From IMG/VR virus record IMGVR_UViG_3300013307_000004, positions 1-64,000 of that record: a DNA stretch of 64,000 nt, one strand, 5' to 3'. The translations under genes were made by a program, and so were the position numbers. Numbering within the stretch: position 1 is the first letter of the stretch; each line of letters opens with the position of its first letter. The notes below the pieces were generated by a model. The model was not told where the DNA came from, ran no database searches, and saw only the letters and a program-made list of their open reading frames with translations. This document shows positions 25,647 through 32,943 of the stretch, in pieces. Origin of the DNA: a virus.

Positions 25647-27350
25647 CTATCTTTTGGGTTTCTTTGTCTCATGTTTCAACGAATGCCTCACAGATTGATT
25701 GAGAGATTTCGTAGTGGTAGAAGCTGCGGCTCCTGCTCCAGCAGGTTTATCTTTTCCCTGGGTTAGTCTACGACTCTTGTGCCAAACTAAGCCCTTTACA
25801 CCAACAGGCTTAGCTTCTACTGGAAGCTGCTCACCTTCTCTTGCTCCCGGTTTTTTTTGATCTGTTTTCTCTCCTACTTCAACTCCACCTGCTTCGAGGT
25901 CATCTCCACCGTCAAGCTCGAATTGCTCTGCCATCATTACTTCAGAAGCATACAGATCCGGAGTAGCAGCTACAGCTTCTTGAGTGATGTTAAACAGGCC
26001 GTGAGTACCAGAACCGTTAGCAAGCTCTGCGCGTGCTTCTTTCTTGGTAAGCAAGTCGGCGTTGTAACCCATAAGAACTGATTCAACGGCTGACTTAGCA
26101 AGATCATAACGTTCCTTCTCAGTCAGAGCACGAATTGGAGTCCAGTGATAAGCTAGATCCTCAGCAACCTGACCAAAACACGACATACAGATTACTGGAA
26201 GAAGTTTATCGATGACGGGATTAGCTTCAGAGATTCTCTTTTCCTCTACCATGTTGTCGTAGATTTGAAGAGAAGCTCCTCCGTTGTTACCCATCTCACC
26301 GCCCATACCCTGATTACGACCAAAGATAACTTCGTAAGGGATACCAGTTGCCGCGGCAAGATCTTTCATGAACTCTCTGTAGACGTCAGAGATTCCACCG
26401 AAACCGTATGACTTTCCGTCTAGTTGGCCGTCCTTACCAAGAACAAGAAGACCATTGTTATTCAGCTGCTGAGAGATCATTTCCATGCGCTGAATGAACA
26501 TGTTGTAAGCGTCGTTAGAAGCACCGGCTCCGGACATCATAGTAGCCAGCATCGGTTCTTTGATCGTTAGCACCTGGGCGCGTGTCAATAATGATACGAT
26601 GTTCCAGGAACTATAATCACGCTTTTTGAGCTCGTCGAAGATTACTTCTACTTCCGACATTCCCCAGTAGAGTTCGACTTGGACTTCCCACTGCGGAAGT
26701 TCTCTTCCTGTAAACCGGAGGATTCTTGAGTGGTGAACTGTGACATTGCCGGCATCCATGATGCAATTGTAATAGGTCGGCAACCCGAAAGATTCCGGAT
26801 CATTAATATCTGAGTTGATCTCGGGACCCGGGATGATACCCGACCACCGGTCAAGCACAATAAGACCTTTGTATGAACCAACTTCAACATCATCAAGCTC
26901 CAGTGGCTTACGAAGATCGTTGTGTCCTTCGATAGCTATAATGGCACCAGCTCCGCCGAACAGCCTTCCCCACTTAGCTAGCGAACGAAGTCTAGGAATA
27001 GTTCTGGTCTTGAGTAGAACATTTCTGAACAATGAAACTTGCTCAGGCGTAAGATCAAAATCTAGTACAGGAAAAGCTTTGAATACATCGTTAGCAACTT
27101 GATCGATGATTTTACGAACAATCCATGAGCTGCGGTACAGACTCAGTATCAGAGGATACTGCTCTGTGAGTCTAACGATTGGATAGTTTCCCGTATTTAC
27201 TAAATTAGGAGTACCATTTCCAGTTCGAGCTGCTACGTTCTGATAGCTGTCAGTCATCACAGGCTGAAGCTGTCTTAAAGCATCAAGATCTACGGGATCA
27301 AAGAGACTATCCGCGATCTTTGCTTTCTTTTTGGTACTAGAACGTGGCAT
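25647..27350 (-). CDS. Portal protein, DUF1073 type
   Basis: 567 aa. It forms the dodecameric DNA entry ring. DUF1073 pattern: YRSSWIVRKIIDQVANDVFKAF (about 92-113), AKWGRLFGGAGAIIAIEG (about 144-161), VHHSRILRFTGRELP, and DLAAATGIPYEVIFGRNQGMGGEMGNN. The last ~110 residues are Lys/Ala-rich linker. The family is sometimes labelled Acb1 (anti-CBASS) by domain overlap, but this is clearly a portal by context. TAATG overlap with the terminase gene. Confidence 0.9.
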   Translation of the reverse strand: MPRSSTKKKAKIADSLFDPVDLDALRQLQPVMTDSYQNVAARTGNGTPNLVNTGNYPIVRLTEQYPLILSLYRSSWIVRKIIDQVANDVFKAFPVLDFDLTPEQVSLFRNVLLKTRTIPRLRSLAKWGRLFGGAGAIIAIEGHNDLRKPLELDDVEVGSYKGLIVLDRWSGIIPGPEINSDINDPESFGLPTYYNCIMDAGNVTVHHSRILRFTGRELPQWEVQVELYWGMSEVEVIFDELKKRDYSSWNIVSLLTRAQVLTIKEPMLATMMSGAGASNDAYNMFIQRMEMISQQLNNNGLLVLGKDGQLDGKSYGFGGISDVYREFMKDLAAATGIPYEVIFGRNQGMGGEMGNNGGASLQIYDNMVEEKRISEANPVIDKLLPVICMSCFGQVAEDLAYHWTPIRALTEKERYDLAKSAVESVLMGYNADLLTKKEARAELANGSGTHGLFNITQEAVAATPDLYASEVMMAEQFELDGGDDLEAGGVEVGEKTDQKKPGAREGEQLPVEAKPVGVKGLVWHKSRRLTQGKDKPAGAGAAASTTTKSLNQSVRHSLKHETKKPKR

Positions 27351-28645
27351 TAGGCAGCCTTTCTGATGTCAGCTACTTTCTGAATATTTAGAATTCTCCA
27401 CTCAGGATAAAGATACGTGAGCGCGTATCGGTCGGCATCTTGAGTGTGATCGTTTACTTTCAAAGGTCTTTCGGTACCGTCTTCGGCAGCCTTGACATCC
27501 CATGCGTAAAGACCTTTTTCACGTCGCCATTCCTTACAATCTTTACGGACTCTGCGATTTCCGGTTGCTTCAACTTCAGAGACTCGATGGATTCCGTTGA
27601 GAACGTCGTTGTCAGCGTCAACAACGATAAAGCCTCTTTGGATGAGTTCAACCTTGAATGAAGTGGCTGAGGGGTCCACGACAAGGATTGGACGCGCTGG
27701 AGCAACACGGCGTGACTTCTTAATGAAATCCTCGAGATCGTCAGCATATTCCCTATCCGTTTTCTGTCTCATTTCTTTGACAGAATCCCAGTAGTACTCT
27801 CTGTCTAGCCAAGTTACTTGTCCATCATCGAAATATTCTAAGAAGACACACGGGTTGTGTGTTCCGTAGTCTATTGCGATAATATGCTGAGTAAATCCAC
27901 CGGAGCCGAATAAACCAGGGGGATGGAATCCATCGTCATACAGAAATTTGTCGTCCCAACTGTCCTTATAGACAGCGCCTTCAGCCACCACCCATAGTCC
28001 AAGGATGTACCTGAGATAATAGACGCCTTTCTGTGAGGCAATGATCTGTCTCTTAGAGATGGGGTCAAGATTCGGGTTGTCGTCCAGAGTAAAGTGAATG
28101 ACTTCGAGGTCTGCTGTGAAGTTTTCATTGTGGATGACATCCGTGTACAGGTAGTGTTGAGGAGTACCTGGGTTCGTAGTGGCATACAGTCTCGATCCCG
28201 GAGGAGAGAGACGCATGAATAACTGCTTCGTAAAACTCTGCGGAAATTCAGTCCACTCATCACAGATCGCAATGGCGATCGTCATACCAAGAATCTGCTT
28301 ATAAGAAGCTTCGTCCTTGGCTCCGATTACGAACCATTGCGTACCGAAAAGTTCTAATTCCCCCGTAGCTCGGTTGTATGCATAGTTCTTTTTGCCGACA
28401 ACCTGAAATAAGTCGAGGAGTATGTTCTTATAGACTGACTGTTTGGTCGCGCCGCAAATAACTCTTTTTCCAGCAACTTTATAGAGGCAAAGTTGTGATA
28501 TGATCTTAGCGTCGACAGCAAAGGTCTTTCCACTACGAACACTTCCTTCTAATAGGGTGTACTTTTTATCCTGGCTCGGGTGCCGGCGAACAAACTTACT
28601 CGCTTTAGCGCCAAACTGTGCGAATACAGGCATAGGAAGAATCAC
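27350..28645 (-). CDS. Terminase large subunit (PBSX type)
   Basis: 431 aa with the GTG at 28645, or 427 with the ATG at 28633; the ribosome site is weak for either. Walker A is GSVRSGKT (34-41) and Walker B is IAICDEW (about 125-131, D129 E130). Nuclease acids are visible in IAIDYGTHNP and LVVDPSATSFK. It translocates and cuts DNA during packaging. No TerS is adjacent upstream; see 32556. Confidence 0.92.
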   Translation of the reverse strand: MILPMPVFAQFGAKASKFVRRHPSQDKKYTLLEGSVRSGKTFAVDAKIISQLCLYKVAGKRVICGATKQSVYKNILLDLFQVVGKKNYAYNRATGELELFGTQWFVIGAKDEASYKQILGMTIAIAICDEWTEFPQSFTKQLFMRLSPPGSRLYATTNPGTPQHYLYTDVIHNENFTADLEVIHFTLDDNPNLDPISKRQIIASQKGVYYLRYILGLWVVAEGAVYKDSWDDKFLYDDGFHPPGLFGSGGFTQHIIAIDYGTHNPCVFLEYFDDGQVTWLDREYYWDSVKEMRQKTDREYADDLEDFIKKSRRVAPARPILVVDPSATSFKVELIQRGFIVVDADNDVLNGIHRVSEVEATGNRRVRKDCKEWRREKGLYAWDVKAAEDGTERPLKVNDHTQDADRYALTYLYPEWRILNIQKVADIRKAA

Positions 28646-28698
28646 GTCCTTGCCGCTGCTTTAGGGTTTCTACTCGATTCCCGAACAACGGAGGTTAG

Positions 28699-28974
28699 TT
28701 ACCGCGAAATAGGCGGGATGTATGGGTTTGGATCTTCATCTGGAAATCTCCAGTAAAATCCGTGAACCTGGTTGATAGAGCCATGCTGACAGCTAGTTCT
28801 ACGTTCGATCTGACGTCCGTAACCATCTTGCTTGTTTTCGTCAACTGAAACGATTACAAGGTTGACCATGGTTGGACCCCAGACAGTCGTAACTAGTGCA
28901 TCACAGGCTGTACCATCAGATTCGTGCCACACAACCGGTTTACCAACTTCCGGTTTGCGTTCCACGTGATTCAT
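28699..28974 (-). CDS. Hypothetical conserved phage protein
   Basis: 91 aa. Compact, with VVWHESDGTACDALVTTVWGPTMVNLVIVSVDENKQDGYGRQIE, a pattern I recall from other phage late modules. AAAGGAGG abuts the ATG, so a GTG three codons further in (28965) has the better ribosome spacing. Lies between the terminase and a fibre-like gene. Function unknown. Confidence 0.65.
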   Translation of the reverse strand: MNHVERKPEVGKPVVWHESDGTACDALVTTVWGPTMVNLVIVSVDENKQDGYGRQIERRTSCQHGSINQVHGFYWRFPDEDPNPYIPPISR

Positions 28975-28992
28975 CCTCCTTTCGTTAGGATC

Positions 28993-29460
28993 TTAACCGA
29001 TTCTCCAAGCAGTACCGTCAGAGAATACAGGAACTTTGTTCGTACCGCTGCCGGCAACTACTGAATTGAAAGTAGTAGCAGTAGCGTCAGTCACCATAGC
29101 CCTTGCGCCATCACCCGCAGTAACAGCCGCTGGAAGAGAAGCCACAGTAACAGGAGTCGTCTTGATGTAGGGAACTGTGACCGGATTAGCGATGGTAACT
29201 ACATTAGCAGTAGTAACTCCATCGTCAATAGATGAATTTGCTCCAATCGCATCAGCAGCCGTCGCCTTAGGAATGAATCCCGCTGTCAGTCCAGTGATCT
29301 CACTGCCCGCAGCTACTGTGCTTCCTTTGTACTTCAGTGTAGTGCCGTCGTCGACCAGACCAGAGGCTCCCATAATGCCTACGCCCTGCTCTTGGCTAAC
29401 TACTTTAGGAATAGCGTTATTGGCTGTTGGAAGAGAAGCTGCTAACGTCGAAATAGACAT
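28993..29460 (-). CDS. Small fibre-like / virion-surface protein
   Basis: 155 aa from the ATG at 29460 (AAAGGA upstream); a longer frame to 29526 lacks a ribosome site. Ala/Thr/Val-rich beta repeats (VTVPYIKTTPVTVASLPAAVTAGDG). The end is ARAMVTDATATTFNSVVAGSGTNKVPVFSDGTAWRIG, typical of the C-terminal tip of phage tail fibres and pyocin-like appendages. The position upstream of the terminase gene is unusual for a fibre. Confidence 0.6.
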   Translation of the reverse strand: MSISTLAASLPTANNAIPKVVSQEQGVGIMGASGLVDDGTTLKYKGSTVAAGSEITGLTAGFIPKATAADAIGANSSIDDGVTTANVVTIANPVTVPYIKTTPVTVASLPAAVTAGDGARAMVTDATATTFNSVVAGSGTNKVPVFSDGTAWRIG

Positions 29461-29479
29461 AATTGATCCTTTCTTTATG

Positions 29480-29525
29480 CTGGGCGATGATCGGCAGCAC
29501 CGCCCAGCCTTTGCGCTTTCGCGCA
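29480..29525 (-). promoter_or_regulatory. Two leader hairpins before the fibre-like gene
   Basis: On the minus strand, a GCGC-GAAA-GCGC tetraloop hairpin (about 29513-29524) is followed by a 7-bp stem CTGGGCG...CGCCCAG (29480-29507) whose 3' arm ends 20 bases before the ATG. No U-tract follows. Likely a structured 5' leader; a translational control element or stabiliser is a guess. Confidence 0.5.
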
Positions 29526-29585
29526 TTGCAACCGTAGCAGGAGGTCTGGTGCACGGTTACACCTTTAAAGTCACCCCGAAAAATT

Positions 29586-29831
29586 TTAGATGTTGTACGT
29601 GGGCCGGTCTATTCTCCTACGAAAGATCCGGTCAAGCGACCATACATGAACTTCTTTAGTCTCTTCTTCTCCAAACTGGAAGCGTCCTATTCTCTGGCTG
29701 CCAGCCACCGTCCTCACTTGCCTAGTACGGGCGGTATCAACAGCTAAGGCTTTATGGTCTCCACAGAAATGTTGAGAACCAGCATAATAAAGACCTGGTT
29801 GACCACAAAAGCATTTACCAGAAGGAACCAT
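29586..29831 (-). CDS. Small protein with Cys/His zinc-binding pattern
   Basis: 81 aa from the ATG at 29831 (GGAG upstream), overlapping the LuxR-like gene stop. CFCGQPGLYYAGSQHFCGDHK (about 7-27) has three Cys and two His fit for one zinc. The C-terminal part is basic (RIFRRRIDRP). Function unknown; a nucleic-acid-binding role is plausible from composition. Confidence 0.6.
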   Translation of the reverse strand: MVPSGKCFCGQPGLYYAGSQHFCGDHKALAVDTARTRQVRTVAGSQRIGRFQFGEEETKEVHVWSLDRIFRRRIDRPTYNI

Positions 29832-29832
29832 T

Positions 29833-30039
29833 TCAGACTCCGTAAATCTGTTGAAGAAGATCGGCTCTGTTAAGAGCAAATTTGATGAATTCAATTCTCG
29901 AACTACAACCGACTTTATTGTAGACGTTTTGAAGATGTCTTTTGACGGTTACAATATTTATTCCAAGTTCTTTGGCTATCTTTGTATCAGACCAGCCAAG
30001 TAGAATGTGTCTCGAGATTCTTGCTTCAGCTTTTGTCAT
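29833..30039 (-). CDS. Stand-alone LuxR-type HTH regulator
   Basis: 68 aa. The whole protein is a GerE/LuxR helix-turn-helix: SRHILLGWSDTKIAKELGINIVTVKRHLQNVYNKVGC, with the family's W/D/K and the final V-x-x-R/S-I/L-E helix. No sensor domain. The promoter copy at 30040-30071 covers its start, so it may control its own promoter and the late operon. It lies at the origin of the leftward late transcript, the right place for a late activator or repressor. Confidence 0.8.
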   Translation of the reverse strand: MTKAEARISRHILLGWSDTKIAKELGINIVTVKRHLQNVYNKVGCSSRIEFIKFALNRADLLQQIYGV

Positions 30040-30071
30040 CACAGTAACATTTTGAAGATTATGTCACAACT
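30040..30071 (-). promoter_or_regulatory. Repeated promoter/leader sequence, copy 1
   Basis: 32 bp, 30 identical to copy 2 at 30248. It contains AGTAACAT and, on the minus strand, AGTTGTGACATAATC (CATAAT could be a -10). It overlaps the start of the LuxR-like gene, so the transcript would have almost no leader. Confidence 0.55.
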
Positions 30072-30235
30072 AATTTGTCACGTACCACACAGGCGTCAGC
30101 TTCAGTCTCTGGTTTATTAAGAATCTTGCAGCAATCGCAACCAGGTTCGTGGCAGGATGATCCGCTATAATTGTCACCACCATGAGTCGTTAGGTCATGA
30201 AGGCAAGTAGAACGGTGGCAGTGAAACTGAAGCAT
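30059..30235 (-). CDS. Cysteine/histidine-rich small protein
   Basis: 58 aa from the ATG at 30235, with AAGGGAA five bases upstream. Cys/His density (HCHRSTCLHDLTTHGG, SCHEPGCDCCK) suggests one or two structural zinc sites. Its stop lies inside the repeated leader of the next gene. Function unknown. Confidence 0.6.
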   Translation of the reverse strand: MLQFHCHRSTCLHDLTTHGGDNYSGSSCHEPGCDCCKILNKPETEADACVVRDKLVVT

Positions 30236-30247
30236 ATGTTTTCCCTT

Positions 30248-30279
30248 CACAGTAACATTTTGAAGACTATATCACAACT
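30248..30279 (-). promoter_or_regulatory. Repeated promoter/leader sequence, copy 2
   Basis: 32 bp matching copy 1 (30040). On the minus strand it has AGTTGTGATATAGTC, with TATAGT as a possible -10, and just upstream the inverted repeat CAACT-AAA-AGTTG. The AGTAACAT motif is shared with the control region. Confidence 0.55.
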
Positions 30280-30287
30280 TTTAGTTG

Positions 30288-30386
30288 CTAAGGTCTCTTA
30301 CCAGGAAAAGCAGGAGGAATTCCTTTCCACTTAGCTAGCAATCCGAGTCTGAACTGTGGAGTTTTGACTTCTGTTTTGGGTTTCAT
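30288..30386 (-). CDS. Very small basic protein
   Basis: 32 aa (MKPKTEVKTPQFRLGLLAKW then a Pro-rich end), ATG at 30386 with GAGGT upstream. Codons and SD spacing look real and it is the first leftward gene after the divergence point. Too short to classify. Confidence 0.45.
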   Translation of the reverse strand: MKPKTEVKTPQFRLGLLAKWKGIPPAFPGKRP

Positions 30387-30453
30387 GGTTTACCTCATCT
30401 GGAGTTCGGATTTTGGCCGCCGGAAACCAGGCGGACGGCTAACACATTTCGTT

Positions 30454-30481
30454 TTGTATACGTTTCGGAATATGTTATTAT
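30454..30481 (+). promoter_or_regulatory. Rightward promoter candidate
   Basis: TTGTAT (30454) and TATTAT (30476) are separated by 16 bp, inside the 137-bp AT-rich divergent gap 30387-30523. No other feature is seen in this gap. Confidence 0.4.
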
Positions 30482-30523
30482 TAATTCATAAGCTAATGAG
30501 CAGCAAAAAAGGAGAGTAACGAA

Positions 30524-30592
30524 ATGAAAATGCTAATGCTCGCACTCACGGTCATCGCGTATTTCGTTGCAGTCACTTTGCACCTGCTCTAA
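30524..30592 (+). CDS. Membrane micropeptide
   Basis: 22 aa (MKMLMLALTVIAYFVAVTLH plus LL), a single transmembrane helix, with AAGGAG ten bases before the ATG. Two more membrane micropeptides follow at 30991 and 31080. Function unknown. Confidence 0.5.
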   Translation: MKMLMLALTVIAYFVAVTLHLL

Positions 30593-30620
30593 GCTAATTC
30601 ACACAAGGAGAACATTAACC

Positions 30621-30923
30621 ATGACGACTCAAGTTCAACTCGCAGACGGCAGCATCGTAACCGCCACCATCATCAAGCAGCCCAAGGCCGTACCAGCCAA
30701 GCTCAAGTCCTACCGTATCCTCCCCACCTGCCCTCTCTCGTTCAAGGGCAAGCAACGTCAGGCCACGGCCGACGCTCTCCGGAGCAAGCCAGAGGAGTTC
30801 CTCTCCAGAGAGGCCGTAGCCGAGATAGCAGGCGACAAGCTGAAGACAAAGTTCGCTGCAGCTGAGTCGGCCGGATGGCACCTCCACCAGCTCGAGAAGC
30901 TTGGATTCGTAGAGTCGAAGTAG
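30621..30923 (+). CDS. Winged-helix-like paralogue 1
   Basis: 100 aa from the ATG at 30621 (AAGGAG upstream). One of three paralogues with 31498 and 60282. Shared pattern: YRIL, F.GKQRQ.....AL, a helix around FLSREAVAEIAGDKL, and a C-terminal SAGWHLHQLEKLGFVE. This looks like a winged-helix DNA-binding fold with the recognition helix before W-H-L-x-x-L. Likely an abundant early regulator; the family name is not known to me. Confidence 0.7.
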   Translation: MTTQVQLADGSIVTATIIKQPKAVPAKLKSYRILPTCPLSFKGKQRQATADALRSKPEEFLSREAVAEIAGDKLKTKFAAAESAGWHLHQLEKLGFVESK

Positions 30924-30930
30924 CTTGATC

Positions 30931-30960
30931 GCTCTCCAGAGCTTACGAGCTTTGGAGAGC
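30931..30960 (+). terminator. Terminator-like hairpin after paralogue 1
   Basis: A 13-bp stem (one G-U) GCTCTCCAGAGCT / AGCTTTGGAGAGC with a TACG loop, starting 8 bp past the stop. No U-tract follows, so it may be an RNA-stabilising 3' hairpin as much as a terminator. Confidence 0.65.
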
Positions 30961-30990
30961 GCTCACTACGACGCTAAAAGGAGAATGGAA

Positions 30991-31083
30991 ATGAACTACG
31001 TCTACGCAGTCGGAATCCCGGTGATCGCCAGCGTCGTGACGCTGATGGCGATGGCTGTATTCCTTCCTCGGAGGGCAAAGTGA
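30991..31083 (+). CDS. Membrane micropeptide
   Basis: 30 aa (NYVYAVGIPVIASVVTLMAMAV, then RRAK). AAAGGAG seven bases before the ATG; one transmembrane helix with a basic C-terminus. Overlaps the next micropeptide gene (GTGA). Confidence 0.55.
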   Translation: MNYVYAVGIPVIASVVTLMAMAVFLPRRAK

Positions 31084-31178
31084 CGATCACCTTTGTACTC
31101 GTACCCTCAGTCAACTGGCTGATCTTGCCCTTCGTCGCATTTCTCGCCTACACGCTGTTTAAACGCAGGAGGAAGTAA
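31080..31178 (+). CDS. Membrane micropeptide
   Basis: 32 aa, GTG start, GGAGGG four bases upstream. One transmembrane span (VNWLILPFVAFLAYTLF) and a KRRRK tail. Together with 30991 it resembles a pair of small membrane partners, such as holin/antiholin or membrane-anchoring peptides. Early timing argues against lysis. Confidence 0.55.
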   Translation: MTITFVLVPSVNWLILPFVAFLAYTLFKRRRK

Positions 31179-31179
31179 C

Positions 31180-31398
31180 ATGCCTAAGCACTACTGTGAA
31201 GTGAAGTGGGGTATCTGTCGGATGTATGTCCAGTTCTTCTGGGGCGAAGTTCCTCAGTACGCTAAGGTCTACGATCCTGCTGAAGCTGTCGGAATGTTTG
31301 ATGAAATCCGGCAGTGGTCTGAAAACCACGTCGCACCAAACATGGACGGCTACGATGCTGATGAAGATCGTCCCGAACCGATTCACGCCGGTAACTAA
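31180..31398 (+). CDS. Hypothetical early protein
   Basis: 72 aa, AGGAGG upstream. Aromatic-rich N-terminus (YCEVKWGICRMYVQFFWGEVPQY) and acidic end. No recognised domain. Closed by the strong hairpin at 31401. Confidence 0.65.
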   Translation: MPKHYCEVKWGICRMYVQFFWGEVPQYAKVYDPAEAVGMFDEIRQWSENHVAPNMDGYDADEDRPEPIHAGN

Positions 31399-31400
31399 AG

Positions 31401-31438
31401 TTTGAGAGGTACACGATTAAAGTTGTGTACTTCTCAAA
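31401..31438 (+). terminator. Rho-independent terminator
   Basis: A 14-bp stem TTTGAGAGGTACAC / GTGTACTTCTCAAA (one G-U) with a 10-nt loop, followed by TGAGTTGTTTT. It separates the 31180 transcript from that of the next paralogue, whose -10 TATAAT lies at 31449-31454. Confidence 0.8.
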
Positions 31439-31448
31439 TGAGTTGTTT

Positions 31449-31454
31449 TATAAT
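31449..31454 (+). promoter_or_regulatory. -10 box of a promoter for paralogue 2
   Basis: TATAAT right after the terminator U-tract, 44 bp before the ATG at 31498. The -35 box is poor (TTGTGT at 31423 is 20 bp away). Weak as a promoter by eye, but the terminator just upstream makes one necessary. Confidence 0.4.
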
Positions 31455-31497
31455 GGTATCATAATAGCAGTAAACAACAAATCAAGGAGAACACATC

Positions 31498-31893
31498 ATG
31501 AAAAACGAAAAGAACAACACGAAGGACAATGGCAACGTAGTCGTTGCAGAAACCCCGAAACCCGCAGTGCAGGCCGCTGCGACTGAAGTGAAAACGAAGA
31601 GCACTCCACCTGCCGAACGTCGGTACCAGTTGATTGCAGCTCCTGCAATCGCTCCTCGCGGCAAACAGCGTCAGATTGTCATCAACGCTCTTGCACAGGA
31701 CAAGGATCGTGAATTCACGATCGATGAAGTTACCGAGTTCGCCACGAAAGCCGGATTGACGGCGAACGCTGGGGTGAAAGCCTCTTGCATGTGGCATCTT
31801 CACCATCTGCAGAAGCTCGGTATCGCGAAGATCGTCAACCCGACGATTACCGTCGAGACTCCGAAGGTCGAAACTGAAGTCGTAGCGTCGTAA
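31498..31893 (+). CDS. Winged-helix-like paralogue 2
   Basis: 131 aa, AAGGAG 11 bases upstream. Lys/Thr/Ala-rich disordered arm (1-45), then YQLI...RGKQRQIVINAL, FTIDEVTEFATKAGL and MWHLHHLQKLGIAKIV, aligning with 30621 and 60282. The basic arm plus wing suggests chromosome-like or promoter binding. It has its own terminators on both sides, so it is a single-gene unit and probably highly expressed. Confidence 0.7.
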   Translation: MKNEKNNTKDNGNVVVAETPKPAVQAAATEVKTKSTPPAERRYQLIAAPAIAPRGKQRQIVINALAQDKDREFTIDEVTEFATKAGLTANAGVKASCMWHLHHLQKLGIAKIVNPTITVETPKVETEVVAS

Positions 31894-31900
31894 CCGATGG

Positions 31901-31930
31901 GGAGGGTCGAAAGGCCCTCCCTTTCCTTAT
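31901..31930 (+). terminator. GNRA-loop terminator after paralogue 2
   Basis: Stem GGAGGGTC-GAAA-GGCCCTCC (31901-31920) followed by CTTTCCTTAT. Strong 8-bp stem with a GAAA tetraloop. Confidence 0.8.
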
Positions 31931-31959
31931 GCTCATCTACATGGTGGTCATAAGGAAAG
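31921..31959 (+). promoter_or_regulatory. Inverted repeat masking a ribosome site
   Basis: CTTTCCTTATG (31921) and CATAAGGAAAG (31949) form an 11-bp hairpin with a 17-nt loop. The 3' arm runs into GGAG, the ribosome site of the GTG at 31969. The 5' arm is also the U-tract of the preceding terminator, so termination and translation may be linked. Confidence 0.6.
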
Positions 31960-31968
31960 GAGAACACA

Positions 31969-32166
31969 GTGATTCACATCACGACTGAAACGAAAGATCA
32001 GACGTTTGTCATTGGAACCGAATGGCGTTTGATCTTTGAGAACAAGGTACCGAACGTTCACTTCGATACCGAGTTTGAAGCTCATCAGCAGTTATCGAGA
32101 CTTCAGTGTCTTACCGACGTCATTGAGGACGATTTCAGCATCACGCCACGGAGGAAGCTGAAATGA
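31969..32166 (+). CDS. Hypothetical early protein
   Basis: 65 aa, GTG start with AAAGGAG upstream. Mixed alpha/beta (FVIGTEWRLIFENK, TEFEAHQQLSRLQ). Basic C-terminus. Overlaps the next gene by 4 bp. Function unknown. Confidence 0.6.
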   Translation: MIHITTETKDQTFVIGTEWRLIFENKVPNVHFDTEFEAHQQLSRLQCLTDVIEDDFSITPRRKLK

Positions 32167-32378
32167 ACCACGACGCTTGGATCTTTGCTGCTGGCTACCT
32201 ATTCGGCAAGTTGATCGAATGGGCTGTAAACAAGTCCGCCGATTTGTACGTCCAGTGGAAACATAGACCAGTTTCTGCACCACTCACTTTGCCAGAGTAT
32301 TACGGAAAGCCGTATCATCGTGAGCAGACTCATGTTGAAAAGGTTACCGAGATGCTTGATCGACTGGAGGAGAAATGA
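32163..32378 (+). CDS. Hypothetical early protein, possibly membrane associated
   Basis: 71 aa. An N-terminal helix WIFAAGYLFGKLIEWAVN is amphipathic or membrane-associated; the C-terminal part is charged. Coupled to neighbours by 4-bp overlaps. Unknown. Confidence 0.6.
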   Translation: MNHDAWIFAAGYLFGKLIEWAVNKSADLYVQWKHRPVSAPLTLPEYYGKPYHREQTHVEKVTEMLDRLEEK

Positions 32379-32614
32379 TTACTCGTCTGCAGTATGATCT
32401 TCGAGTTTCACAATTCATTCAGCTTAGAGATGAAATTCTTCGTTCGATTAACTTTCTTAAGATTTTCAACCCTGAGCTTTCGACCGTCTCGATCGCAAGA
32501 CAAGCCACCCGCCTTGAAGAGTACGGTAATGAGCTAGTCGCGCTATCAAAACAGCTTAGGTCTGAGCTTCCTCATCCTGTTCTTCCCCAGGCTCAGGAGC
32601 AGGCGCAGAATTAA
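32375..32614 (+). CDS. Hypothetical helical early protein
   Basis: 79 aa, helical (LRDEILRSINFLKIF, RLEEYGNELVALSKQLRSEL). Last gene of the rightward cluster. Its final 59 bp are antisense to the 3' end of the leftward gene at 32556. Confidence 0.6.
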   Translation: MITRLQYDLRVSQFIQLRDEILRSINFLKIFNPELSTVSIARQATRLEEYGNELVALSKQLRSELPHPVLPQAQEQAQN

Positions 32615-32930
32615 TTGCTTGAGCCAGAGCAAGAAGCTCCGTATTTTGAGCTACCATAACTTTCTCTGGCGTCTTGCCTTCGGTCGACTCACGAAGTTCG
32701 GTAATCGCGGTAAAGCAGATGTTATCTTTACCGACAAGCGCCAAAGCTCGTCGAATGGTCTGTGAAGCAATTGCGTCGGCCCACCGACTTCCTTCAGGCA
32801 AGCCAAACTGCTCTCGGATGTCTTCGGGTACAAGACGACCTAACCACTGACGGTATCCCTCACTCAAAAGCTTCGCGCCGACTTTCTTGTCGATGACATC
32901 TGGGTCATCCGTGTGATAGAAGCTGGCCAC
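32556..32930 (-). CDS. Candidate terminase small subunit
   Basis: 124 aa, GTG start with AAAGGAG five bases upstream. The middle and end (WADAIASQTIRRALALVGKD, then AITELRESTEGKTPEKV) resemble small-terminase-like proteins with an 'RxEGKP' tail. It is 4 kb from TerL but on the same strand. The acidic disordered C-terminus (PEPGEEQDEEAQT) is encoded in the overlap with 32375. Moderate to low certainty. Confidence 0.5.
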   Translation of the reverse strand: MASFYHTDDPDVIDKKVGAKLLSEGYRQWLGRLVPEDIREQFGLPEGSRWADAIASQTIRRALALVGKDNICFTAITELRESTEGKTPEKVMVAQNTELLALAQAINSAPAPEPGEEQDEEAQT

Positions 32931-32943
32931 GGTGCTCCTTTCT

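Noticed and set aside
25647-27350. Anti-CBASS nuclease Acb1
   Set aside because: The DUF1073 portal fold is sometimes labelled this way; length, motifs and position before TerL indicate the portal.
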